Of a stretch of 64,000 bases of DNA, positions 7,537 to 20,162 are shown in pieces. The position numbers and the translations under genes were made by a program. The DNA is from Lysobacter enzymogenes (lineage in GTDB: Bacteria > Pseudomonadota > Gammaproteobacteria > Xanthomonadales > Xanthomonadaceae). The DNA lies in NCBI RefSeq assembly GCF_900106525.1, contig NZ_FNOG01000002.1, positions 779,731 to 843,730 on the forward strand, read 5' to 3'. The notes below the pieces were generated by a model, which worked only from the letters and a program-made list of their open reading frames with translations, was not told the DNA's origin and did not search any database. Numbering within the stretch: position 1 is the stretch's first letter; each line of letters starts with the position of its first letter.

Positions 7537-9648
7537 TCAGCGCTGCGCGACCTTCATCACCTTCGGGGTCACGAAGATCAGCAGCTCGGCCTTTTCCTTG
7601 CTGCGGTTCTTGCGCTTGAACAGATTGCCCAGGAACGGGATGTCGGCCAGGAACGGCACCTTGGTCAGATCGCTGCGGTCGCGGAACTCGTACACGCCGC
7701 CGATCACGACGGTCTGGCCGTCTTCCACCAGCACCGCGGTGTTGATGTTGCGCTTGTTGATCTGCGGCACGTCGCCGATCGAGGTGTTGATGTAGCCGTC
7801 GACCTCGTCCTTCTTGACGTCCAGGTTCAGGAACACGCGGCCGTCGTTGGTGATGGTCGGGTTGACCTTCATCTCCATCAGCACGTCCTTGAACTGGACG
7901 TTCGGGATCGGGATGTTGTTGCCGCCCTGCTGCGGCGCGATGGTCACGTAGCCGACTTCCTTACCCTGGCTGATCACCGCCTCGCGCTGGTTGCTGGTCA
8001 CCACGCGCGGGTTGGACACGACTTCGCCGCGCCCCTCGGTCTGCATCGCGTTGAACTCCATGTCCAAGTTGACGTACTTGCCGAGGATGGTGAAGGCGAT
8101 CGCGCCGGCCGGATTGAGCGCGCTGATGTTCGAGTTCAGGCTGGCCGGGAACAGGAACGCCGGGTTGGTCAGGGTCTGCAGCAGCGAACGGGCCTGGTCC
8201 TGCAGCGCTTCGGCCTTGGTCGTGTTGCCGGCGTTGCGGAAACGCACGGCGTCTTCGGTCAGGCTCGCGGCCTGATTGCGGATCAGGTCGTTCTTGGCCG
8301 TGGTGTTGCGGTAGTTGTTGATGCTCTCCAGCGTGCCGCTGGTGATCACATCGCCCTTCTGGCCCGACACGCCGAAGCGCGCGCCCAGGTCGCGGGCGAA
8401 GCTTTCGCTGGCGATGACGATGCGGGCCTCGATCAGGACCTGGTCGACCGGACGGTCGATGACCTTGATCAGTTCCTTCATCTGCGCGACTTTCTTCGGA
8501 ATGTCGCTGATCATCAGGGTGTTGGTGCGTTCGTCCGCCACCAGCCGCCCGCGCTGCGAGAGAAAGCCGTTTTCGCTGTTGCCGGTGGCGCCGCCGCTGC
8601 CGCCACCGCCGCCGCCGCCGATGCCCTTGGCCTCGGTCAGCGCCTTATAGATCTGGCTGGCGTTGTGGTAGTTGACCTGCACGTACTCGGTGACCAGGTC
8701 GACGCGGTTGTCGAGCGCGATGCGCGCGTCTTCGCGATCCTGCTCGTACTTGGCGACCTCGGCCTGCGGCGCGACCCACACCACGTTGCCGCTGCGGCGC
8801 TTGTCCAGGCCCTTGGCCTGCAGGACGATGTCCAGCGCCTGGTCCCACGGCACGTTCACCAGGCGCAGGGTCACGTTGCCCTGCACGGTGTCGGCGGCGA
8901 CGATGTTGAGGTTGGATTCCTCGGCGACCAACTGCAGCACGGTGCGCACCGGCACGTCCTGGAAGTTGAAGGTCACCGGGCGGCCGGAGTAGCTGCGCAC
9001 GCCGGCGGCGGGAGCGCTGCCGCCGATCGTGCCGGAGGTCGGCGCGGCGCCCGAGGACGCCTGCTTCGACCCGGCCGCGCCGACCGCGCGGTTGCCCGCC
9101 TCGGCGCTGCGCGGCACGACTTCGACGATGTAGTCGCGGCCGGTCTGGTAGGCCATCGTGTCGTAGGCGCCGGCGGTGTTGAGCACCAGCTGCGAGCCGG
9201 TGCCGCTGGCGCGCGCGTCGATGCGCTGCACCGGGGTGGCGAAGTCGGCGACGTTGAGCGGGCGCTGCAGCTCCGGCGGCAACTTGGCGTTGCCGACGTC
9301 GATGGTGACCTGCGAGCCCTGGCTGCGCATGTCGGGCACCGCGCCTTCGCCGCTGAAGCGCAGGATCAGCTTGCCGGAGCCGCCGTCGCCGCGCTTGAAG
9401 TCGATGTTGGCGACCGCGATCGTGCCGGGCAGTTGCTTGGCCGGATCGTTGCTCGGAGTCGGGGCGACCGTCGCGACCGGCGCCATCGCCGGCTTGGCGG
9501 CGGCGACGGGTTCGGCGGCGTTGACCGCGCTGATGCCGGCCAGCAGGCCGAGCGCGAGCCCGGCCAGGCGCGGTGCGGCCATGCGGGCGCCGGAAGCCAT
9601 GGGGCGTCGGTCCGACGGCATGTTGTTGGCGTTGAATACGATCATCAT
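7537..9648 (-). CDS. pilQ: type IV pilus secretin PilQ
   Basis: A 703-residue outer-membrane secretin through which the pilus leaves the cell. A signal peptide (hydrophobic stretch about 24-44) is followed by an AMIN domain (about 75-175), an STN/N0-like domain (VTFNFQDVPVRTVLQLVAEESNLN starts near 225), an N1 domain and the secretin core ending in the conserved VPFLADIPFLGNLFK and LLIFVTPKV motifs. A run of Gly residues (about 345-353) interrupts the N1 region. The ATG is preceded by GGGG about 8 bp upstream. It is last in pilMNOPQ; pilP ends 12 bp upstream. Confidence 0.96.
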   Translation of the reverse strand: MMIVFNANNMPSDRRPMASGARMAAPRLAGLALGLLAGISAVNAAEPVAAAKPAMAPVATVAPTPSNDPAKQLPGTIAVANIDFKRGDGGSGKLILRFSGEGAVPDMRSQGSQVTIDVGNAKLPPELQRPLNVADFATPVQRIDARASGTGSQLVLNTAGAYDTMAYQTGRDYIVEVVPRSAEAGNRAVGAAGSKQASSGAAPTSGTIGGSAPAAGVRSYSGRPVTFNFQDVPVRTVLQLVAEESNLNIVAADTVQGNVTLRLVNVPWDQALDIVLQAKGLDKRRSGNVVWVAPQAEVAKYEQDREDARIALDNRVDLVTEYVQVNYHNASQIYKALTEAKGIGGGGGGGSGGATGNSENGFLSQRGRLVADERTNTLMISDIPKKVAQMKELIKVIDRPVDQVLIEARIVIASESFARDLGARFGVSGQKGDVITSGTLESINNYRNTTAKNDLIRNQAASLTEDAVRFRNAGNTTKAEALQDQARSLLQTLTNPAFLFPASLNSNISALNPAGAIAFTILGKYVNLDMEFNAMQTEGRGEVVSNPRVVTSNQREAVISQGKEVGYVTIAPQQGGNNIPIPNVQFKDVLMEMKVNPTITNDGRVFLNLDVKKDEVDGYINTSIGDVPQINKRNINTAVLVEDGQTVVIGGVYEFRDRSDLTKVPFLADIPFLGNLFKRKNRSKEKAELLIFVTPKVMKVAQR

Positions 9649-9660
9649 GCTATCCCCTAA

Positions 9661-10203
9661 TCATTGATCTTCCAGCGCCACGGAAGCCGGACGTTCCAGC
9701 CAACCGCCTGCGCCATCCGGCACCAGTTCCACCAAGTCGATGCGTTCCTCAGACACGCCGGTCACGCGACCGTCGTTCTGCCCCATGTACGCACCCGGTT
9801 GAACACGATAAGTCACTTTGTCAGGCGCCATCACCAGCGCCACGATGTTCTTGCCGCTGCCCAGGGTGCCGACCATGTCCAGGCCGTCGAGCGGGAAGGC
9901 TTCCAGCGCCTGCTTGCGGCGCACCTTGTCCGGACGCGGGCCGGAGCTGGTGTCCTCGTCGGTGAAGGCGGTGCTGAACGGGTCGCGCATGTCCTGCGCG
10001 GCGTACTCGAAGGTTTCGAACTGCTGCATCACCGGCAGCGGATCCAGCGGCGGCGCCGGGCGCGCCTTGACCTCGGCGACCCACTTCTCGAGGTTGGGCG
10101 CCTCGCCGGGCGTGCTGGTGATGCTGCGGAAGCAGCCGGTGGCCGACAGCGCCAGGACCACGGCGCAGGCGGCGGCCAGCCGCGACAGAGGTTGCGCGCG
10201 CAT
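9661..10203 (-). CDS. pilP: type IV pilus inner-membrane lipoprotein PilP
   Basis: A 180-residue lipoprotein with a signal peptide and lipobox LSATGC (Cys 24). A flexible linker leads to a C-terminal beta-domain (LDGLDMVGTLGSGKNIVALV, about 105-125) that in this family binds the PilQ N0 domain. PilP links the PilMNO inner-membrane platform to the secretin. The ATG overlaps the pilO stop codon (TGATG). Confidence 0.95.
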   Translation of the reverse strand: MRAQPLSRLAAACAVVLALSATGCFRSITSTPGEAPNLEKWVAEVKARPAPPLDPLPVMQQFETFEYAAQDMRDPFSTAFTDEDTSSGPRPDKVRRKQALEAFPLDGLDMVGTLGSGKNIVALVMAPDKVTYRVQPGAYMGQNDGRVTGVSEERIDLVELVPDGAGGWLERPASVALEDQ

Positions 10204-10901
10204 CAGGTGCCCTCCTTCTTGTCGGCGGGCTTGGACGCGCCGCCGGAAGCATCGGCGGGCGGGCTCTGAGCAGCCATCTCTTCCTCGTCCAGATAACGAT
10301 AGGTCTTGACCGTGCCGGCCAGCTCCAGCGGGCTGTTCGGGGTGATCCCGCCGGTCGCGTCCTTATTGTTGTTGCCCTTGGGCTTCAGCGAGATGTCGTG
10401 CATGGTCATGATGACCACGCGCGGCAGCGAGGCTACGCCGCTGACGAAGGCGCCGAACTGGTGGTAGGTGCCGACCATGCGCAGGGCGATCGGCTTCTCG
10501 GCGTAGAACTCCTTGGGAACCTCGGCGCCGGGCTGGAACAGCTCGTTGGAGATGCCGGTGGCCAGCGCGGTCTGCGAGATGTCGACGATCAGGTCGGGCA
10601 TCTCGGTCTTGCTGGGCAACTGGCGCAGCATCTGCTGCAGCTGCTGTTCCATCTGCGCGAGCTGCTGCTTGAGCGGCTCGAGGTTGGCGGCGCGGCCCTG
10701 CTTGGTCTCGAAGGTCTGGCGCAGCTCGGTTTCCTTGCGCTCCAGGCTTTCCAGCTCAGTGCGCTTGTCGCTGACGAACAGGTACCAGGCCAGACCGACG
10801 ATCACCAGCCCCATCAGTGCGCAGAACATGATCTGCGCCTGCCGCGGCCAGCTGCCGATGTTGTTGAAGTCCAAGTTCTTCATCGAAGCCTTCTTGCTCA
10901 C
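10203..10901 (-). CDS. pilO: type IV pilus alignment protein PilO
   Basis: A 232-residue bitopic protein: one N-terminal transmembrane helix (about residues 22-42), a coiled-coil (LESLERKETELRQTFETKQG) and a ferredoxin-like periplasmic domain ending near KTYRYLDEEE. It heterodimerises with PilN. It starts at a GTG codon overlapping the pilN stop (GTGA); a later ATG (MKNLDF, six codons in) is an alternative start. Confidence 0.95.
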   Translation of the reverse strand: MSKKASMKNLDFNNIGSWPRQAQIMFCALMGLVIVGLAWYLFVSDKRTELESLERKETELRQTFETKQGRAANLEPLKQQLAQMEQQLQQMLRQLPSKTEMPDLIVDISQTALATGISNELFQPGAEVPKEFYAEKPIALRMVGTYHQFGAFVSGVASLPRVVIMTMHDISLKPKGNNNKDATGGITPNSPLELAGTVKTYRYLDEEEMAAQSPPADASGGASKPADKKEGT

Positions 10902-11724
10902 GACGCGGCTCCAGTCTTGGTGGGGGCGGCCGCGGGCGCGGCGGGCTTGGCCGGAGCGGCGGCGGGCTTGGCGGCCGGCTGCGCGGCGGGCGCACCAGGC
11001 GCCTGGCCGGGCTTGGCGGCGGCCGGAGCGGCGCCGTTCGCGGCCGGCGCTGCCGCCGGGGCGGCAGCCGGAGCGGCCGCGCCGTTGCCGGCGGGCGCCG
11101 GCGCGCCGGGCGCCGCAGCGGCGACCGGGGCCGCGACGGGCGCGTCCGGAATGCCGTCGCCGTCCTCGTCCTTGGGCGCGTTCGGGTTGGCCAGCTTCAC
11201 CGTCAGCTTGAACTCGTACGGCAGGCCCTTACCGCCACCGCCCTTGGCCTCGATGATGGTCAGGTCCGGCTTGCTCATCCAGCCGGAGACCTCGAGGTTG
11301 CGCATGTAGGTACTGACGCGGGCGTTGGACTGCGCGCGGCCTTCCAGGGTCAGGGTCTCGGCGTCTTGCTTGATCGCGGTCAGCACCGCGCCGTCGGGAA
11401 TGGTGCGCACCAGCGAATCGAACAGGTGCACCATCTGCGAGCGGTTGGACTGCAGCTTCTCGATCACTTCCTTGCGCGCGAGCAGCTTGGCCTTCTTCTT
11501 GTCGAGCTCCTCGATCTCCTTGATCTTCTTGTCGACTTCGACGATCTGGCCGTCGAGGAACTCGTTGCGCTTCTGCTGGCCGCTGATTTCGTTGCTGTAA
11601 TAGAAGACGATCAGCACCGACAGCGCCGCCGCGGCCAGGGCCGACAGGCCCAGCATCGCGACGAATTCCTTCTGCCGGGCCTTGCGGCGCTCGGCGCGCC
11701 ACGGGAGGAGATTGATGCGTGCCA

Positions 11725-11725
<1 letters not shown>
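10898..11725 (-). CDS. pilN: type IV pilus alignment protein PilN with long Ala/Pro tail
   Basis: A 275-residue bitopic protein. It has the PilN cytoplasmic N-terminus (MARINLLPWR, the PilM-binding INLLP motif), a transmembrane helix (about 24-42), a periplasmic coiled coil and a ferredoxin-like domain to about residue 190. The last ~80 residues are almost only Ala, Pro, Gly and Lys, an extension absent from the usual ~200-residue PilN. The start codon overlaps the pilM stop (TGATG). The function is to build the periplasmic PilNO alignment complex. Confidence 0.94.
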
Positions 11726-13382
<1,657 letters not shown>

Positions 13383-15932
13383 ATGTCCCGACTTCGCCGT
13401 TGGCTGCGCTGGGCGCTGTACGCGTTCATCGGCGCGGCCCTGCTGGGCGCGATCGCGCTCGGAACGCTGTACTACCTGATCGTGCCCAAGCTCCCGGACG
13501 TGGAGACCCTGCGCACGATCGAGCTGCAGGAGCCGATGTACGTCTACGCCCGCGATGGCCGCCTGATGGCCATGTTCGGCGAGACCCGGCGCTATCCGGT
13601 GGCGATCGAGGACGTGCCGGACCGGCTCAAGAACGCGTTCATCGCGATCGAAGACTCGCGCTTCTACACCCACCACGGCATCGACTACAAAGGCATCGCG
13701 CGCGCGGTGTGGCTGCTGGCCACCACCGACGACAAGCGCGTGCCGGGCGGCTCGACCATCACCCAGCAGGTCGCGCGCCAATACTTCCTGAGCTCGGAAT
13801 ACAGCTACAAGCGCAAGCTCGGCGAAATGCTGCTGGCGATGCGCATGGAGCAGGAACTGAGCAAGGACGAGATCTTCGAGCTGTACTTGAACAAGAGTTT
13901 CTTCGGCAACCGCGCCTACGGCGTCGGCGCCGCGGCCGAGTTCTATTACGGCAAGAAGATGAACGAGCTGAGCCTGGACGAGATGGCCTCGCTCGCCGGC
14001 ATTCCGAAGTTCCCGTCCAGCGGCAATCCGCTGAACAATCCCGACCGCGCCAAGATCCGCCGCGACTACATCCTCGACCGCATGGCCGAGCAGAACTTCG
14101 TCACCCGCGCCGAGGCCGACGCGGCCAAGGCGGTGGCGATGCACGCCACCCCGCACGAGCGGCCGGTCGAGGTGTACGCGCCGTACGTGGCCGAGATGGT
14201 GCGCCAGGAGATGGTCGCGCGCTACGGCGCCGAAGCGCTGACCAAGGGCTACCACGTCACCACCACGATCGAGCCGGAGCTGCAGATCGCCGCCGACAAG
14301 GCGATCCGCGACGGCCTGTCGGTGTACGACCGCCGCCACGGCTGGCACGGCGTGGAGCAGCACTTCGACCTGGCGCCGAGCGAAGACGCCACCGCCGCGC
14401 GCGTGCGCCTGCGCGGCATCCCGGCCCAGGCCAACCTGCTGCCGTCGGTGGTGTTGTCGGTGGCCGGCGCGCAGGCCACCGTGGTGCTGGCCGACGGCAC
14501 CGAGCTGAGCCTCGGCGAGAAGCAGGGCTTCCTCGGCCGCAGCCCGGGCAGCCTGCTCAAGCGCGGCGACCTGGCCCGCATCGCCAAGCTCGAAACCGCC
14601 GCCGCCGAGCCCAAGCCCGGCGAAACCGCGGCGCCGCCGACAGTGAGCTACCGCCTCGACCAGCTGCCGCAAGCGCAGGCCGCGCTGGTTTCGCTGGAAC
14701 CGTCCAATGGCGCGCTGCGCGCGCTGTCCGGCGGCTACAGCTTCGCCGGCGCCAAGTTCAACCGCGCCACCCAGGCGCGGCGCCAGCCGGGTTCGAGCTT
14801 CAAGCCGTTCGTGTACGCCGCTTCGTTCGAGCGCGGCTACAACCCGGCCTCGATCGTGCTCGACGCGCCGGTGGTGTTCAAGGACCGCCGCGGCCACATC
14901 TGGCGTCCGCAGAACGACAGCGGCAACTTCGCCGGCCCGATGCGCGTGCGCGAGGCGATGGTGCAATCGCGCAACCTGGTCTCGGTGCGCCTGCTCGACG
15001 CCATCGGCGTCGACTTCGCGCGCAAGTACATCAGCCACTTCGGCTTCGACATCGAGCAACTGCCGCCGAACCTGTCGATGTCGCTGGGCACCGCCTCGCT
15101 GACCCCGCTGTCGGTCGCGCGCGGCTACGCCACCTTCGCCAACGGCGGTTTCCGCGTCGATCCGTGGTTCATCGACGAGGTCAAGGACCGCGCCGGCGCG
15201 GTGGTGTTCAAGGAAAAGCCCGCCACCGCCTGCGCGCAGTGCGTCGGCCGCGGCGGCACCGCGAGCGCGGCGCTGCCGGCCAGCAACATCGTCGACGGTT
15301 TCAATCTCGGCCCGGCGCCCGGCACGGTCGCCGACGCCAAGAAGCCCGACGCCAAGGACGCGAAGAAGGACAAGGACAAGAAGAAGGACAAGCCCGAGGA
15401 GCCGGCGAAGAAGCTCACGCCGGAAGAGATCGCGCAGCTCAAGGTCGCGCCGCGCGCGATCGACGACCGCATCGCTTATCAGATCGTTTCGATGCTGCGC
15501 GACGTGGTCAAGCGCGGCACCGGCACCGCGGCCAAGGTGCTCGGCCGCGACGACGTCGGCGGCAAGACCGGTTCGACCAACGACCACCGCGACGCCTGGT
15601 TCTCCGGCTTCGGCGGGCCGTACGTCACCACCGTCTGGGTCGGCCGCGACAACTACAAGTCGCTGGGCTATCGCGAGTACGGCGGCAAGGCCGCGCTGCC
15701 GATCTGGATCGACTACATGCGCGTGGCGCTCAAGGACAAGCCGATCCAGCCCAACGAGCCGCCCGAAGGCATGGTCAAGGTTTCGGTCGGCGCCAACGGC
15801 TCGCTGATCCCCGACGGCGCCGGCGGCATCGTCGAGTGGGTCAAGGCCGAGGATCTGGAGCGGATGCAGACCTACACCGACTACGGCAACGAAGATCAGG
15901 CGCCGTCGGAAGAATCCTTCGACATTTTCTGA
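13383..15932 (+). CDS. mrcA: penicillin-binding protein 1A (bifunctional murein synthase)
   Basis: An 849-residue class A PBP. One N-terminal transmembrane helix (about residues 10-33) is followed by a GT51 glycosyltransferase domain ([12 protein letters not shown] near 92-103 with the catalytic Glu, [15 protein letters not shown] near 121) and a transpeptidase domain with the active-site motif PGSSFKPF (Ser-x-x-Lys, about 463-470), SRN (about 526) and KTGS (about 727). It polymerises and cross-links peptidoglycan in the periplasm. A Lys/Asp-rich insertion (about 645-675, KDKDKKKDK) sits between the transpeptidase motifs. The pilM-divergent position is typical of Xanthomonadaceae and Pseudomonas. 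GGAAG precedes the ATG by 10 bp. Confidence 0.96.
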   Translation: MSRLRRWLRWALYAFIGAALLGAIALGTLYYLIVPKLPDVETLRTIELQEPMYVYARDGRLMAMFGETRRYPVAIEDVPDRLKNAFIAIEDSRFYTHHGIDYKGIARAVWLLATTDDKRVPGGSTITQQVARQYFLSSEYSYKRKLGEMLLAMRMEQELSKDEIFELYLNKSFFGNRAYGVGAAAEFYYGKKMNELSLDEMASLAGIPKFPSSGNPLNNPDRAKIRRDYILDRMAEQNFVTRAEADAAKAVAMHATPHERPVEVYAPYVAEMVRQEMVARYGAEALTKGYHVTTTIEPELQIAADKAIRDGLSVYDRRHGWHGVEQHFDLAPSEDATAARVRLRGIPAQANLLPSVVLSVAGAQATVVLADGTELSLGEKQGFLGRSPGSLLKRGDLARIAKLETAAAEPKPGETAAPPTVSYRLDQLPQAQAALVSLEPSNGALRALSGGYSFAGAKFNRATQARRQPGSSFKPFVYAASFERGYNPASIVLDAPVVFKDRRGHIWRPQNDSGNFAGPMRVREAMVQSRNLVSVRLLDAIGVDFARKYISHFGFDIEQLPPNLSMSLGTASLTPLSVARGYATFANGGFRVDPWFIDEVKDRAGAVVFKEKPATACAQCVGRGGTASAALPASNIVDGFNLGPAPGTVADAKKPDAKDAKKDKDKKKDKPEEPAKKLTPEEIAQLKVAPRAIDDRIAYQIVSMLRDVVKRGTGTAAKVLGRDDVGGKTGSTNDHRDAWFSGFGGPYVTTVWVGRDNYKSLGYREYGGKAALPIWIDYMRVALKDKPIQPNEPPEGMVKVSVGANGSLIPDGAGGIVEWVKAEDLERMQTYTDYGNEDQAPSEESFDIF

Positions 15933-15958
15933 TCGGCGCTTCGCCGCGAGAAACCAAA

Positions 15959-15988
15959 GCCGCACGCCTCGCGCGTGCGGCTTTTTTT
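15959..15988 (+). terminator. rho-independent terminator of mrcA
   Basis: A 9-bp stem (GCCGCACGC / GCGTGCGGC) with a 5-nt loop is followed by seven T residues, 27 bp after the mrcA stop codon. Confidence 0.92.
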
Positions 15989-16012
15989 CTGCCCGGGCTG
16001 CGGCCTTGGCGG

Positions 16013-16130
16013 GAAGCTTCAAGCCCGATGCTCCAAGCTGTTGTGGGAGGGCCTTCAGGCCCGACGCTTTCCGGCCAGGTCGCGGCGATCTGAAACAAGA
16101 GCATCGGGCTTGAAGGCCCTCCCACAACAA
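16013..16130. repeat. REP-like inverted repeat pair (copy 2)
   Basis: Arms GTGGGAGGGCCTTCAGGCCC (from 16043) and the complementary CTTGAAGGCCCTCCCACAAC (to 16129) face each other. A partial third unit (CTTCAAGCCCGATGCT) precedes them at about 16017. Same family as the copies at 29 and 19932. Confidence 0.8.
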
Positions 16131-16336
16131 CCCAGCGCGCCTCAGGGAGCACGATCCACGGCTGTTCGCGCAGCGCCCACAACCGCCTGAACGCCGCCCC
16201 GCTTGCCCGTTCTGGCGCCTCGCCGCGCGGCCCGGCGCGGACATTGTCGAGCCGCACGGACGTGCTAGCTTTGGCCTGCCGGCCCGGCCGGCCGCGGCGA
16301 GCGCCCTCGCCGTGACGTGCCCGCCCGGAGGTCGAG

Positions 16337-16990
16337 ATGCAACAGGCCCGACAGCACGCACACCAGCATGCGCAGACCCGCACCCGCGAACGCCGCCGGC
16401 GCGTGGCCCACGAAGCCGCCCGGCTGATGGCCGAAAGCGGCTACCGCGACTACCACCAGGCCAAGCTCAAGGCCGCCGAACGGCTCGGCATCTTCGACGA
16501 CGCCTCGCTGCCGGCCAACCGCGAAATCGAAGACGCGCTGCGCGAATACCAGCGCCTGTTCCAGCGCGAGCACGCCGACGGCCTGCGCCAGCGCCGCGAA
16601 GCCGCGTTGCGGGCGATGGAGTTCTTCGCCGGGTTCGAACCGCGCCTGGTCGGCCCGGTCCTGGACGGCACCGCCGACGCCCGCAGCCCGGTCGCGCTGC
16701 ACCTGTACTGCGACGATTTCGAAGCGGTGCCGCGCTTCCTCGAGCAGCACCACATCCCCGCCGAGACGCGCGAGCGCCGGCTGCGCCTGGACCGCGAGCG
16801 CAGCGAGGATTTCCCGGTGTGGGTGTTCAGCGCCGAAGAGCTGGGCTTCGACCTGACCGTGCTGCCGCTGGACGTGCTGCGCCAGGCGCCGCTGTCCAAC
16901 GTCGAGGAAAAACCGATGAAACGCGCTTCGGCCGCGCAGTTGCGGCAGTTGCTGGCCGAAGAGGACATCGCGCTGTACGAGCGCGGTTGA
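16337..16990 (+). CDS. conserved hypothetical protein
   Basis: A 217-residue soluble protein I cannot assign. The first 90 residues are His/Arg-rich, charged and helical (contains AHEAARLMAESGYRDYHQAKLKAAERLGI). The second half looks alpha/beta (SPVALHLYCDDFEAVPRFLEQHHIP). There is no signal peptide or membrane segment. The N-terminal pattern, a helix with conserved Lys and Arg followed by an acidic loop, is like small nucleotidyltransferase-associated proteins of Xanthomonadaceae, but this is only an impression. It starts at ATG with GGAGG about 9 bp upstream (16327). Confidence 0.75.
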   Translation: MQQARQHAHQHAQTRTRERRRRVAHEAARLMAESGYRDYHQAKLKAAERLGIFDDASLPANREIEDALREYQRLFQREHADGLRQRREAALRAMEFFAGFEPRLVGPVLDGTADARSPVALHLYCDDFEAVPRFLEQHHIPAETRERRLRLDRERSEDFPVWVFSAEELGFDLTVLPLDVLRQAPLSNVEEKPMKRASAAQLRQLLAEEDIALYERG

Positions 16991-17055
16991 ACGCTGCGGG
17001 GCGTGGCGGCGCGCGGCGCATGGAATACTGCGCCGACGCCGCAAAGGACCGCACC

Positions 17056-18078
17056 ATGGCCGCCCATCGTCCGCACCGCCGCATCGCGCCGAGCGCGTTG
17101 CCTGCCTTCGCCCTGGCCGCGCTCGCGATGCTCGTCCCCGTCGGCAGCGCCGCGGCCGCCGAACCCGCTGCGGGGCAGACCCGTTATCTGCAACTCGATC
17201 CGCATTGGACCGACGAGCCCTACCAATGGCAGCTCGACGACGGCACCGTGCTCAGCCGCAGCGTCAGCGATGCGCAGGCACGCGCTGTGGTCGCCGCGCA
17301 TCCCGGTCAGGAGCGCCACGCGCTGGAAACCGTAGTGATGCGCTATCCGGTGCGGATCGCGGCCGCCTGCTGGAAACGGCCGCAGGCGGAGTTCGAACGC
17401 TGCATCGAGTGGGGCAAGGCCGGCCCCTCGCGCGCCCGCGCGCAGGCCGAGGCCGAATCCGAACGCGAGCTCGAACAAGCCCTGCAGCGCCGGCGCGAGC
17501 GCGCGGCCTGGACCGGCCTGGACGCGCAAGCCGTGACGCAGCGCCTGCGCCGCACGCTCGCCGCACAGGGCCCGTGGGAGAAGACGCCACCTGCGCAACG
17601 CACGCCGGCCGAGTTCGACTGCGCCAAGGCCGGCGTCGCCCCTCCGCTGCCGGACGCCGGCCAGCGCCATTTCCAGGCCGCGCTCGAAGCCGACCCGCGC
17701 ACGCCCGCCGGCGAGGCCGAGTTGGTCGCCGCCGCGCGCGCCGGCCATTGGCGCGCAGCCGCCGCGCTGGCCAAGCTGGCGCTGTACGACGACGACTGGG
17801 AATCGGCCCAGGCCATCGCCGCGTGGCTGCTCGAACGCGACGTCCCGGCCGGCTACAACGCGCTGGCGCGCAGCCTGGGCGCGGCCAACGCTTACGAACA
17901 CGGCAGCGCCGCACCGGCCGAGCGCGAGCAGTCGGCGCGGCTGCGCTGGCGCGCGGCGCAGGCCGGCGACCCGGGCGCGCAGATGGACTTGGCCGACGAG
18001 CTGTCAGAGAGCGAGCCCGATGCCGCCGAGCGGCTGCGCGCCTGTGCGCGCAGCCGCTTCCCCGACATCGACCGTTGA
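17056..18078 (+). CDS. hypothetical secreted protein with weak Sel1-like end
   Basis: A 340-residue protein with an N-terminal signal peptide (Ala-rich hydrophobic stretch ending at GSAAAAEPAA, about residue 35). The body is mostly helical and charged. The C-terminal part has alternating Ala-rich helices (AAARAGHWRAAAALAKLALYDDDWESA and ARLRWRAAQAGDPGAQMDLADELSE) like degenerate Sel1/TPR repeats. It contains isolated Cys residues (CWKRP, ERCIEW, FDCAK) that could form disulphides in the periplasm. No function recognised. It lies 65 bp after the preceding gene and ends just before a bidirectional terminator. Confidence 0.7.
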   Translation: MAAHRPHRRIAPSALPAFALAALAMLVPVGSAAAAEPAAGQTRYLQLDPHWTDEPYQWQLDDGTVLSRSVSDAQARAVVAAHPGQERHALETVVMRYPVRIAAACWKRPQAEFERCIEWGKAGPSRARAQAEAESERELEQALQRRRERAAWTGLDAQAVTQRLRRTLAAQGPWEKTPPAQRTPAEFDCAKAGVAPPLPDAGQRHFQAALEADPRTPAGEAELVAAARAGHWRAAAALAKLALYDDDWESAQAIAAWLLERDVPAGYNALARSLGAANAYEHGSAAPAEREQSARLRWRAAQAGDPGAQMDLADELSESEPDAAERLRACARSRFPDIDR

Positions 18079-18117
18079 ACCGCCGCGCGCCGGCCGCCAG
18101 CACCCTCGCCAAAAACG

Positions 18118-18145
18118 AAAACGCCCCGCCGAAGCGGGGCGTTTT
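18118..18145. terminator. bidirectional terminator between a plus-strand gene and gltA
   Basis: A perfect palindrome: AAAACGCCCCGC, loop CGAA, GCGGGGCGTTTT. The A and T runs on either side let it stop transcription from both the upstream plus-strand gene and gltA on the minus strand. Confidence 0.92.
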
Positions 18146-18192
18146 GTTCGCTGCGATCGCCGCGATCCGCATTGCGCGGATCGCAGTGGGTA

Positions 18193-19497
<1,305 letters not shown>

Positions 19498-19567
19498 GAA
19501 ACACTCCTCAGTCTGCCTGCCGCAGGGGTGGCCGCGACAGGAGGGGAACGGGGGGTCGCAAGCACGT

Positions 19568-19606
19568 TGCGATAGTGAATTATCGCACAACGCATTCCGA
19601 GCCCAA
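19568..19606 (-). promoter_or_regulatory. gltA promoter with overlapping inverted repeat
   Basis: On the minus strand, TTGGGC (19601-19606) and GATAAT (19579-19584) are spaced by 16 bp, a plausible sigma-70 promoter about 80 bp before gltA. A 7-bp inverted repeat, TGCGATA-6 nt-TATCGCA (19568-19587), covers the -10 and is placed like an operator. The binding protein is unknown. Confidence 0.5.
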
Positions 19607-19931
19607 GCTCGGACTTTGGTCGGGACGCAGGCCTGGACGCGACGCTGCGTTGCGGCGCGCGGGCCGCCGGCGGTCAGTATTCGACCGGCCGATTGCCGCG
19701 ATGTGGCGGCTGGCCGTGCCCGCAGCGACGGCAGCGGGCGGCGACGCGCCGATGTCGATTCGGCGGCGGCGGTTCGGGTATGGAAGCAGTGAGCGGCTTG
19801 CCGGACTGGGCGGCTGAGGGCGTGCGGGGCGGCGGGACAGGGCCGCAGGGGCGTGGTTGTGGCCCGGTAGCTCAATTCGGCATGGCGCCGGGTGGGCTCG
19901 CCTTGCGGCGGGAATCGCTTAAGACTGGCAG

Positions 19932-20024
19932 AGAAGCGTCGGGACTGAAGTCCCTCCCACAAGAGCTTGCGGCCGATCCACCTGATTCTTGTGGGAGGGA
20001 CTTCAGTCCCGACGCCTTCCGATC
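19932..20024. repeat. REP-like inverted repeat pair (copy 3)
   Basis: The order is tail-to-tail compared with the other copies: GCGTCGGGACTGAAGTCCCT (from 19936) comes first, then GTGGGAGGGACTTCAGTCCC (from 19990). Each arm carries the GGGACT/AGTCCC hairpin. Same repeat family as 29-115 and 16013-16130. Confidence 0.8.
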
Positions 20025-20076
20025 AGATCGAAAAACACCGCAACCAATGCCCCGCGCAAAACCGGCGCAAACGCAA

Positions 20077-20100
20077 ACGGCCGCCCTCGCGGGCAGCCGT
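20077..20100 (-). terminator. putative terminator of rpmE2
   Basis: Minus strand: ACGGC-T-GCCC, loop GCGA, GGGC-G-GCCGT, i.e. a 9-bp stem with one mismatch, followed by TTTGCGTTTG. It lies 62 bp after the rpmE2 stop codon; the T run is broken. Confidence 0.6.
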
Positions 20101-20162
20101 TGTGCGTACAGCGATGTGCGTGAAACCAAGTCCCTGCCGGATCGCTCCGGCGCGGTACGCGC

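Larger units (their letters stand above)
15933..16336. other. intergenic region after mrcA
   Basis: This 404-bp gap contains the mrcA terminator and a REP-like inverted repeat (16013-16130). The remaining 200 bp, which must hold the promoter of the next plus-strand gene, shows no clear promoter hexamers and no gene. Confidence 0.6.
19498..20162. other. intergenic region between gltA and rpmE2
   Basis: A 665-bp gap holding the gltA promoter with an inverted repeat, a REP-like pair at 19932-20024 and the rpmE2 terminator. The segment 19610-19930 contains no gene I can support; a tRNA-like string at about 19863 lacks the rest of a tRNA. Confidence 0.6.

Noticed and set aside
15300..15430. Lys/Asp-rich stretch in mrcA as a possible frameshift or inserted element
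   Set aside because: The frame stays open and transpeptidase motifs continue on both sides, so it is a charged linker or insertion within PBP1A.
19863..19905. tRNA-like string GCCCGGTAGCTCAATTCGG
   Set aside because: It looks like an acceptor/D-arm, but no anticodon arm or TPsiC arm (GTTCGA) follows within tRNA length.
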